A stretch of 9,559 bases of DNA from NCBI GenBank assembly GCA_019314425.1, contig JAFCZI010000062.1, positions 1-9,559 of the forward strand, written 5' to 3'. Positions 1 to 5,586 of this stretch are shown here, one piece after another. Positions within the stretch are counted from its first letter, which is position 1, and each line of letters starts with the position of its first letter. Source of the DNA: Deltaproteobacteria bacterium (GTDB taxonomy: Bacteria; Desulfobacterota; DSM-4660; Desulfatiglandales; Desulfatiglandaceae). The notes under the pieces are model-generated. The model worked only from the letters and a program-made list of their open reading frames with translations. It had not been told where the DNA came from and did no database searches. The translations under genes and the position numbers were made by a program.

Positions 1-236
1 AAAGAGCCGGTTTTACAAGGATCATCAAAAACCTTGAATATGAGGGCACCCAATATGGCTGATAAAGCCTTTCAAGATTACTATATTGACGGGGACCTGG
101 AGGTGCGGGAAAGATAAAGAAAATCAAGGGCCGCAAGGTGACCATTCCCGAGACCCACTCGGCGAAAGATAAAATCGTTGCCAGAGGCGAGTTGATCGCG
201 GTATTAATCCCCGAAAATTTTAGGGATGGAAAGTAA
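1..236 (+). other. Unidentified fragmentary coding-like region, possibly a decayed gene
   Basis: No intact gene is visible here. One frame is open from the window edge to a TAA at 115-117 and contains YYIDGDLEVRER. A second frame is open from 90 to a TAA at 234-236 and contains KIKKIKGRKVTIPE and ARGELIAVLIPENF. The two overlap at the A-rich stretch near 109-122. Restoring one A there would join them as ...GDLEVREKIKKIKGRK..., which reads like one continuous protein, so a single-base deletion in a real gene is possible. A third short frame (3-62) also looks protein-like. The region seems less GC-rich than the operon downstream. I do not recognise a family. It could equally be non-coding sequence with chance frames. 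Confidence 0.25.
210..225. repeat. Short imperfect palindrome upstream of the DUF3300 gene
   Basis: CCCGAAAATTTTAGGG is a 16-base palindrome with one mismatched pair, ending 31 bases before the ATG at 257. Its size and position would suit an operator, but it also lies inside a possible reading frame and could be chance. No convincing promoter boxes are seen around it. Confidence 0.2.
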
Positions 237-256
237 GTCATATAAAGGGAGAAACC

Positions 257-1462
257 ATGGAAACAAAATGTTTTTGTCTACAAAAACTGGTGGTGGGCGT
301 ACTGGTGTTGCTGTTGGCGGCGCCTCCTCACCTCATGGCCCAAGGTGATGGGGGAGGCACTGAAAACAGCTTTACCAAGGAGCAGTTGTCCCAGTTGGTG
401 GCCCCCATCGCGTTGTATCCGGATTCACTGCTTTCTCAGATACTGATGGCCTCCACCTATCCACTGGAAGTGGTAGAGGGCGCTCGGTTTGTAAAGGCCA
501 ATGCGGCGTTAAAGGGGGATGCCCTGGACGCGGCCTTGAAAGAAAAGTCCTGGGATGTCAGTGTAAAGTCCTTATGCCATTTCCCGGAAGTTCTGGGATC
601 CATGAGTGAAAAGCTGGACCAGACCACCCAACTGGGGAATGCCTTTCTGGGGCATCAGGAAGAGGTCATGGAGATGGTCCAGGAACTTCGGGCCAAGGCC
701 CATGCTCAGGGGAACCTTGAGACCACCAAGGAACAGACCGTGGTGGTTGAAAACAAAGTGATCGTGATTGAGTCTCCTAATCCGCAGGTCATTTACGTGC
801 CCACCTACAATCCCATCATTGTTTACGGCACATGGCCCTATCCGGCTTATCCGCCCTATGCCTGGTACTATCCACCCGGCAGGGGTTTTCTGACATTCGG
901 TGTGGGGATTGCCGTGGGCATCGGGATCTCAAGCTGGAGCCGATGCAACTGGCGAAACAACAGCGTCAATGTCAACATCAATCGTACGGCTAATTTCAAC
1001 CGGAACGTCAACAGAGGAAAAGACGGCGGCGGAACCTGGAAACATAATCCAAAACACCGAAAAGGGGCTTCCTACCGAAATCAAAACCTCAACAAGAAAT
1101 ATGGCCAATCTTCCCGGCAAGCCTCCCGCGCAAAAGCCAGGGACCGCGGGTATGGCGGTTCATTTGACGGAAAGGGGCGTAAAGATTCGGTAGGCAAGAA
1201 GAACCGAAGCGGCCAAAGCAGCGGTCGAACAAACCTTAATCGGGCAAAGGGCGGCGCTGCGGGAAAAGGGAGGAATCAGGAAATGAATCGCACCGCCCGG
1301 AGTGGATCCAATCGAAAACAGAGCGGCAGTGCTTTCAGCGGGTCCCGCCAAGGCAAAGAGGCACGCATGTCCAGTCAGCGTGGACAATCCAGCCGACAGA
1401 GATCCGGCGGCGGGGGTTCCCACAGAGGGGGCCGCAACGGTGGGGGCCGTGGGCGACGGTAG
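257..1462 (+). CDS. Secreted DUF3300 family protein with basic low-complexity tail
   Basis: The 401-residue protein starts with a likely signal peptide: residues 1-29, hydrophobic core LVVGVLVLLLAAP, probable cut after LMAQ. The DUF3300 domain spans about residues 41-235. Family-typical stretches are QLVAPIALYPDSLLSQILMA, STYPLEVVEGARF, and QVIYVPTYNPIIVYG near 177-191, followed by a Pro/Tyr-rich segment (YPAYPPYAWYYPPG) and a Gly-rich hydrophobic stretch at 209-225. Residues from about 230 onward are rich in Asn, Arg, Gly, Ser, Lys and Gln with few acidic residues, and end in GGRNGGGRGRR. They are probably disordered and may bind polyanions such as nucleic acid or envelope polymers (inference). 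GGGAG lies 8 bases before the ATG and supports this start. The family has no established function. The gene is separated from the moxR operon by 153 bases and an inverted repeat, so it is probably a separate unit. Confidence 0.88.
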   Translation: METKCFCLQKLVVGVLVLLLAAPPHLMAQGDGGGTENSFTKEQLSQLVAPIALYPDSLLSQILMASTYPLEVVEGARFVKANAALKGDALDAALKEKSWDVSVKSLCHFPEVLGSMSEKLDQTTQLGNAFLGHQEEVMEMVQELRAKAHAQGNLETTKEQTVVVENKVIVIESPNPQVIYVPTYNPIIVYGTWPYPAYPPYAWYYPPGRGFLTFGVGIAVGIGISSWSRCNWRNNSVNVNINRTANFNRNVNRGKDGGGTWKHNPKHRKGASYRNQNLNKKYGQSSRQASRAKARDRGYGGSFDGKGRKDSVGKKNRSGQSSGRTNLNRAKGGAAGKGRNQEMNRTARSGSNRKQSGSAFSGSRQGKEARMSSQRGQSSRQRSGGGGSHRGGRNGGGRGRR

Positions 1463-1486
1463 GGGCACGGCGCACCGTGCCCCTAC
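1459..1486. repeat. Perfect 12-bp inverted repeat, REP-like palindrome overlapping a stop codon
   Basis: GTAGGGGCACGG at 1459-1470 is followed by the loop CGCA and the exact reverse complement CCGTGCCCCTAC at 1475-1486. The TAG stop of the DUF3300 gene (1460-1462) lies within the left arm. The sequence resembles the GTAGGGGCR...CCCCTAC palindromes that occur in many copies in some bacterial genomes (recalled, not searched). It would fold into a strong RNA hairpin that could protect the upstream mRNA 3' end or attenuate read-through. It is followed by GAAAAACC rather than a T run, so it is not a classic intrinsic terminator. Confidence 0.75.
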
Positions 1487-1515
1487 GAAAAACCAATCGT
1501 GTGGAGGGAACAGCA

Positions 1516-1599
1516 ATGGTTTTTTTGAAAATAACGGACTTTGGATATTGGGGTGTTGTCCGAACCGAAAAAATGATGGGTGTTGTCAGAAATCAATAG
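1516..1599 (+). CDS. Possible 27-residue leader or small ORF upstream of moxR
   Basis: An ATG at 1516 sits 7 bases after a good Shine-Dalgarno sequence (GGAGGG, 1503-1508). The frame encodes a 27-residue peptide that begins MVFLKITDFGYWGVV and ends at TAG 1597-1599. That stop overlaps the Shine-Dalgarno sequence of moxR, an arrangement compatible with translational coupling or a leader peptide. I recognise no homology, and the length is within what chance can give. The internal 10-bp direct repeat makes the peptide contain GVVR twice. Confidence 0.25.
   Translation: MVFLKITDFGYWGVVRTEKMMGVVRNQ
1551..1587. repeat. Pair of 10-bp direct repeats upstream of moxR
   Basis: GGGTGTTGTC occurs at 1551-1560 and again at 1578-1587, 27 bases apart start to start, and ends 28 bases before the moxR ATG. 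The spacing is near 2.5 helical turns. The pair could be two half-sites for a regulator or a small duplication; nothing identifies a binding protein. Confidence 0.45.
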
Positions 1600-1604
1600 G
1601 GAGG
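1598..1604 (+). promoter_or_regulatory. Ribosome binding site fixing the moxR start
   Basis: AGGGAGG lies 11 bases before the ATG at 1616. It favours that ATG over the in-frame GTG at 1580, which would add 12 residues not expected for MoxR proteins and has no comparable site upstream. Confidence 0.7.
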
Positions 1605-1615
1605 AAGCGACTTTA

Positions 1616-2596
1616 ATGGATATTCAGGAAATCACGGAACAGGTGGAACAGGAAAGCGTGGTGGTCCGCCAGATCATGGCCAATATGGAAAAGGTTATCG
1701 TGGGTCAACGGTATTTGATTGAACGGATGATCATCGGCCTACTGTGCGATGGGCACCTGCTGCTGGAAGGCCTGCCGGGTCTGGCCAAGACCACGGCGGT
1801 GAAAGCCCTGGCCACCACCGTTCAAACCACCTTTCAACGCATCCAGTTCACCCCTGATCTGTTGCCCGCAGACATCCTGGGAACCCAGTTCTACCGGCCG
1901 GACACCGCCACGTTTGAAATCAAGAAGGGGCCTATTTTCCACAACATCATCCTGGCCGATGAAATTAATCGGGCCCCGGCCAAGGTCCAGAGCGCGCTTC
2001 TGGAAGCCATGCAGGAACGCCAGATCACCATTGGGGAGACCACCTTCAATCTGGAAAAACCGTTTCTGGTGCTGGCCACCCAGAACCCCATTGAACAGGA
2101 GGGGACTTATCCCCTGCCCGAGGCCCAGATCGATCGATTCATGATGAAGATCAGGGTGGACTATCCATCGGCGGAAGAGGAACGGGAGATCATGACCCGG
2201 GTCTACGGGGGCATGGAAAACCAGATGACCGGCGCGATGGATTGGGCCCGGATTGCGCAGGCGGGGAAAACCATGCGGGCCATCCATATGGAGGACCGGA
2301 TCATGGATTATGTGGTGCAGCTGGTGCGCGCCACCCGGGAACCCGAAGCCTTCGGGCTGAAACTGGCCCCCATGATCCAATACGGCGCGTCCCCCCGGGC
2401 ATCCATCTGGCTGGGCATGGCGGCCCGGGCCCATGCCTTTGTGAGCGGCCGCGGTTATGTGACGCCCCAGGATGTGAAAACCATGGCGCCGGATATTCTG
2501 CGGCACCGCATCATTCTGAGTTATGAAGCGGAAGCCGAGGAGAAAACCACCGACGATCTGATCCAGGTGCTGCTGGAACGGCTTGAGGTGCCCTGA
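1616..2596 (+). CDS. moxR: MoxR family AAA+ ATPase
   Basis: A 326-residue cytoplasmic AAA+ ATPase of normal MoxR length. The MoxR signature VIVGQ is at 27-31, Walker A GLPGLAKT at 52-59, Walker B IILADEIN at 111-118, the sensor-1 region VLATQNPIEQEGTYPLPEAQ at 152-171 followed by DRF at 173-175, and the sensor-2 region GASPRA at 257-262. The C-terminal lid helices contain PQDVKTMAPDILRHRI. All residues needed for ATP binding and hydrolysis appear intact. MoxR proteins are considered chaperone-like ATPases acting on VWA-domain partners, and three candidate partners (DUF58, BatA, BatB) follow in the same operon. The stop codon is one base from the next ATG (TGAGATG), implying translational coupling. 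This is the first gene of the operon; no clear promoter is visible in the 153 bases upstream. Confidence 0.96.
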   Translation: MDIQEITEQVEQESVVVRQIMANMEKVIVGQRYLIERMIIGLLCDGHLLLEGLPGLAKTTAVKALATTVQTTFQRIQFTPDLLPADILGTQFYRPDTATFEIKKGPIFHNIILADEINRAPAKVQSALLEAMQERQITIGETTFNLEKPFLVLATQNPIEQEGTYPLPEAQIDRFMMKIRVDYPSAEEEREIMTRVYGGMENQMTGAMDWARIAQAGKTMRAIHMEDRIMDYVVQLVRATREPEAFGLKLAPMIQYGASPRASIWLGMAARAHAFVSGRGYVTPQDVKTMAPDILRHRIILSYEAEAEEKTTDDLIQVLLERLEVP

Positions 2597-2597
2597 G

Positions 2598-3473
2598 ATG
2601 CTCCAGGAGGCACTCCTCAAAAAAATTCATAAATTTCATTTCACCACCCGGCGCATGGCCAACGACATGTTTGCGGGCCAGTATGAGAGCGCCTTCAGGG
2701 GCCGGGGCATGGAATTTGCCGAGGTCCGGGAATACCAGGTGGGAGACGACATCCGCACCATCGACTGGAACGTTTCGGCCCGCTTCGGCCATCCCTTTGT
2801 CAAAGTCTTTCACGAAGAGCGTGAATTGACCGTAATGCTGGTGCTGGATCTCTCCGGCAGCCACCGCTTCGGGACCCGGAAAAAATTCAAGCGGGAACTG
2901 CTGGCGGAAGTGGCCGGCATGCTGGCGTTTCTGGCCATTCGCACCAACGATAAGGTGGGGGCCATCCTTTTCAGCTCCAAAGTGGAAAAATACATCCCCC
3001 CCAAAAAAGGGGCCGCTCATGTGTGGCGTCTCATCAAAGAGGTCTTCACCTATCAACCCGAGGATTTGAGTACGGACCTGGATGGGGTCCTGACATTTCT
3101 AAATCGCGTGGCCAAGCGGCATGCCATCGTCTTTCTCATTTCCGACTGTATGGACACGGGGTTTGAAAAATCGTTGCGGTTAACCTCCAAAAAACATGAC
3201 CTCACGGTGATCCGCATTACCGACCCTGCGGAAGAGACACTTCCCAACGTGGGCTTTGTCACCCTCAGGGACCCCGAAACCGGAAAAACCGCTCTGGTGA
3301 ACAGCGGCAGCCGAAAACTCCGGAAACGCTGGCGGGCCCATCGGGACGAACAACAGGCCTATCTAAACGAAATCTTTAAAAAAGCTGGGATAGACCAGGT
3401 GGAACTGACCACGGATGGCCCCGTGGTGGAACCGTTGACCCGGCTCTTTGAAAGCAGGAAGAGACGGGTATGA
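2598..3473 (+). CDS. DUF58 domain protein (VWA-like fold), MoxR partner
   Basis: A 291-residue protein with no signal peptide or membrane segment, so probably cytoplasmic or peripheral. The DUF58 hallmark at about 36-62 reads RGMEFAEVREYQVGDDIRTI followed by DWNVSAR. The VWA-like half begins with VLDLSGS at 82-88, whose DxSxS pattern fits a MIDAS metal site, and continues with AIVFLISD near 176-183. The start is ATG 2598, preceded by GAGGTG at 2585-2590. An in-frame TTG at 2583 would overlap moxR and is less likely. DUF58 genes almost always follow moxR and precede bat genes, as here. The stop overlaps the next gene by four bases (ATGA at 3470-3473). The molecular role is not established. Confidence 0.93.
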   Translation: MLQEALLKKIHKFHFTTRRMANDMFAGQYESAFRGRGMEFAEVREYQVGDDIRTIDWNVSARFGHPFVKVFHEERELTVMLVLDLSGSHRFGTRKKFKRELLAEVAGMLAFLAIRTNDKVGAILFSSKVEKYIPPKKGAAHVWRLIKEVFTYQPEDLSTDLDGVLTFLNRVAKRHAIVFLISDCMDTGFEKSLRLTSKKHDLTVIRITDPAEETLPNVGFVTLRDPETGKTALVNSGSRKLRKRWRAHRDEQQAYLNEIFKKAGIDQVELTTDGPVVEPLTRLFESRKRRV

Positions 3474-4594
3474 ACGGAGGACGGACGGCGGAGGACGGAG
3501 GACGGAGGACGGACGGCGGACGGCGGAGGACGGACGGCCTCCGTCCTCTGCTTGTTCTAGTGTGCCTTCTTGTGTGGGCCTGGTCCGGTGTTTGTGGGGG
3601 TACTGAAACCGGCCCTGAAATGACGGCCTCACTGGTTCCCAACCAGACTAAAGTGGGTGGCGTTATTACCCTGACCCTGCGGTTTCAACTTCCCGAAGGC
3701 GCACATCTGGCGTCCGAAGCCGACTCCGCCAAAGTAGCGAACGCTGCGACGGCCGGGCCCGAGGTAAGGGGTCTTGAGGGGTTCCAGGTTCTGGACTGGC
3801 ATGTTGCCCTTGACGAACCCAGGGAAAACAATGGCGGGCAGAAAAATTCCAAGATGCCCGTTTCCGGGGAATGTGGCATTCAGCTCATGGTGACTCACCT
3901 TGCTTCCGGAGCCGTGGGACCCATTTCCCTTGGCTATATCACCGCCGGGGGGAAGAAGGCGTCAATCGAAGCGGCCCCGGTTCCTCTCACGATCCTCTCC
4001 AACCTGGGGGACAAGCCCGAAGCCGCCCGGCTGAAACCCATCTACGGGATTATCCCCACCGGTGACACCTGGAAAAAATATCGGTTCTGGATTCTGGGGG
4101 GGATTGCGCTGCTGCTGCTGGGGGTGATATGTGAGTGGTGGATTCGAAAAAGGCGGGGGAAAGGGACAGCGGTTATGGATGAGACGCCGCCTGATAAGCT
4201 GGCCATCAGGGGTCTGAAAACGTTGGATGCGCAGCAACTGTTTGAAAAGGGCCGGATTAAAGACTTCTATTTCGGACTTTCCGAGATTCTACGGCGTTAT
4301 CTGGAAGCCATCCGCGGATTTCCCGCAGCGGAATACACCCTTGAAGAAATTGCCAGGGCCGCTGAAAAGAAAGAAGATCAGCCCCTGTTAACGCTGCTTC
4401 GCCGGGCAGACATGGTGAAATTCGCTGATTCTACCACCACCACCGCCGGAAAAGATGAAGACATGAAAACAGCCTTTGCCTATATTCAGGACACTCGTGA
4501 ACCCCTGATGACCGAAGCGGCAACCCAACGCCACGGCGGCAAACGCATCGCCGCCGATGGTCCCCGGACCGCACGGAGGGGGACGCCATCATGA
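3470..4594 (+). CDS. Membrane protein with DUF4381/BatD-like C-terminal domain; heptad repeat in its 5' end
   Basis: A 374-residue protein. Residues 3-23 are encoded by a heptanucleotide tandem repeat and give a Gly/Arg/Asp/Thr-rich leader. A signal-like hydrophobic segment follows at about 24-40 (LRPLLVLVCLLVWAWSG). Residues 50-200 are probably a periplasmic beta-rich domain, starting TASLVPNQTKVGGVITLTL, like BatD repeats. A membrane helix at 207-225 (FWILGGIALLLLGVICEWWI) is followed by basic residues. The cytoplasmic tail at 255-320 has FYFGLSEILRRYLEAIRGF, EYTLEEIA and LLRRADMVKFAD, the pattern of DUF4381 and BatD C-termini. The ATG at 3470 overlaps the DUF58 stop and has AGGA 10 bases upstream. 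An in-frame GTG at 3560 lacks a ribosome site. It overlaps batA by four bases. Likely a membrane component of the Bat assembly; the family assignment is from pattern recognition. Confidence 0.82.
   Translation: MNGGRTAEDGGRRTDGGRRRTDGLRPLLVLVCLLVWAWSGVCGGTETGPEMTASLVPNQTKVGGVITLTLRFQLPEGAHLASEADSAKVANAATAGPEVRGLEGFQVLDWHVALDEPRENNGGQKNSKMPVSGECGIQLMVTHLASGAVGPISLGYITAGGKKASIEAAPVPLTILSNLGDKPEAARLKPIYGIIPTGDTWKKYRFWILGGIALLLLGVICEWWIRKRRGKGTAVMDETPPDKLAIRGLKTLDAQQLFEKGRIKDFYFGLSEILRRYLEAIRGFPAAEYTLEEIARAAEKKEDQPLLTLLRRADMVKFADSTTTTAGKDEDMKTAFAYIQDTREPLMTEAATQRHGGKRIAADGPRTARRGTPS
3476..3538 (+). repeat. Nine perfect tandem heptanucleotides of two unit types, inside a coding start
   Basis: The 63 bases divide exactly into nine 7-base units. 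With A = GGAGGAC and B = GGACGGC the order is A B A A A B B A B, with no imperfect unit. The array starts 3 bases after the ATG codon at 3470-3472. Because 7 is not a multiple of 3, gain or loss of a unit (unless by threes) shifts the frame. The two shifted frames meet TAG at 3558-3560 and TGA at 3604-3606. The array could therefore act as a slipped-strand on/off switch. Unit A also contains a Shine-Dalgarno-like GGAGG. Confidence 0.93.
3524..3550 (+). other. RNA hairpin formed by the end of the heptad array and its 3' flank
   Basis: GAGGACGGA at 3526-3534 is complementary to TCCGTCCTC at 3540-3548 across a 5-base loop. A G-T and a C-G pair extend it to 3524 and 3550. The flank CCTCCGTCCTC could pair with any repeat unit of similar sequence, so alternative hairpins are possible. 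It lies 54 to 80 bases into the gene and might slow ribosomes or promote replication slippage in the array (inference). Confidence 0.55.
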
Positions 4595-5586
4595 TGTTCC
4601 GGTTTGCCTATCCCGTGATGTTTCTGCTGGCCCCCCTGGCATTGGGATGGCTGGCTTTTGCCCTGATCAAAAAGCCCACGGGGATCACCTATTCCATGAC
4701 GTCCCGCATGGCGGCCCTGGCCGGCGGCAACAGCACCCTGGTGGCCCGCATTCCTTTGATCCTTCGGACCTGCTGCCTGTTGCTGCTGATCCTGACGGCG
4801 GCAAGGCCCCAGTTATATAATGTATCCCGGGATGTTCGTTCCCTCGGGGTGGATATTATGCTGTGTCTGGACACATCCGGTTCCATGCAGGCCCTGGATT
4901 TCAAGGTGGAAGGGGACGCGGTGACGCGCCTTGAAGCGGTCAAAAAAGTGGTGTCGGATTTTATCAAAAAAAGAGAGTCCGATCGCATCGGTCTGGTGGT
5001 TTTCGGTGAAGAGGCCTTCACCCAGTCGCCGTTAACCATTGACAAGGGACTTTTGCTGGACCTGGTGAATCGCATGACCATCGGCATGGCCGGGGACCGC
5101 ACGGCCATCGGAAGTGCCATTGCCATCGGCGGCAAACGCTTAAAAGATCTGAAAGCCAAGTCAAAAATACTGATTCTGCTCACCGACGGCCGGAACAATG
5201 CGGGGGAAATCAGCCCTCAGACCGCAGCCCAGGCCGTGCGGGAGTTCGGCATCAAACTCTATACCATCGGGGTAGGCGGAGAAGGCCCGGCGCCCTTTCG
5301 CATGAAGACCCTTTTTGGAACGCGGTTGGTGCCCCAGCAGGTGGATCTGGACGAAGTGACGTTAAAAAGGGTGGCGGAAACCGGCGGGGGAAAATATTTT
5401 CGTGCGGCCAACAGCCGGGAGCTTCAGGAAATCTACGATATTATCGACCGGGAAGAAAAAACCGATGTGAAGGTCAAGGAATTTTTCCATTTCAGGGAGC
5501 TTTACCCCTGGTTCCTGGCCCCGGCCATCCTGGTTTTTCTGCTGGAGTTGCTGCTCAAAACCTGGATATTGAGGATCATCCCATGA
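4591..5586 (+). CDS. batA: BatA-like von Willebrand factor A domain membrane protein
   Basis: A 331-residue protein with the usual BatA layout: two N-terminal membrane helices (about 9-26 and 54-71), a VWA domain at about 86-290, and a C-terminal membrane helix (about 306-323). The MIDAS metal site is complete: DTSGS at 94-98, a Thr at 171 in DRTAIGSAI, and Asp 199 in LILLTDGRNN. The standard VWA strands DIMLCLD, RIGLVVFG and KLYTIGVGG are present. Positive residues after the first helix suggest the VWA domain faces the periplasm (inference). A strong ribosome site GGAGGGGG ends 8 bases before the ATG at 4591, which overlaps the upstream stop (ATGA). An ATG at 4594 is an alternative start. 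It likely pairs with BatB and needs MoxR for maturation, as proposed for MoxR-VWA systems. Confidence 0.93.
   Translation: MMFRFAYPVMFLLAPLALGWLAFALIKKPTGITYSMTSRMAALAGGNSTLVARIPLILRTCCLLLLILTAARPQLYNVSRDVRSLGVDIMLCLDTSGSMQALDFKVEGDAVTRLEAVKKVVSDFIKKRESDRIGLVVFGEEAFTQSPLTIDKGLLLDLVNRMTIGMAGDRTAIGSAIAIGGKRLKDLKAKSKILILLTDGRNNAGEISPQTAAQAVREFGIKLYTIGVGGEGPAPFRMKTLFGTRLVPQQVDLDEVTLKRVAETGGGKYFRAANSRELQEIYDIIDREEKTDVKVKEFFHFRELYPWFLAPAILVFLLELLLKTWILRIIP

Noticed and set aside
1459..1495. Intrinsic terminator after the DUF3300 gene
   Set aside because: The stem is strong, but it is followed by GAAAAACC instead of a T tract on the + strand. Kept as an inverted repeat only.
1525..1553. Sigma-70 promoter with TTGAAA at 1525-1530
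   Set aside because: No -10-like hexamer lies at 16-18 bases; TTGGGG occupies that place. The nearest AT-rich candidate, GATATT, is only 13 bases away.
1580..1615. GTG at 1580 as the moxR start
   Set aside because: It adds 12 residues outside the family pattern, while ATG 1616 has a strong ribosome site (AGGGAGG).
2583..2597. TTG at 2583 as the DUF58 start
   Set aside because: It would overlap moxR by 14 bases. ATG 2598 has GAGGTG upstream and normal 1-base spacing from the moxR stop.
1739..2620. Long open frame on the minus strand opposite moxR
   Set aside because: It is the antisense shadow of a clear MoxR gene in GC-rich DNA. Its translation is rich in His, Gly and Pro with no recognisable domain.
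3476..3538. CRISPR-like array
   Set aside because: Units are 7 bases long and directly abut with no spacers, so this is a simple tandem repeat.
3590..3600. Lipoprotein signal in the DUF4381-like protein (Cys 42 in WSGVCGG)
   Set aside because: The residues before the Cys (S-G-V) do not fit the usual lipobox L-(A/S)-(G/A)-C.
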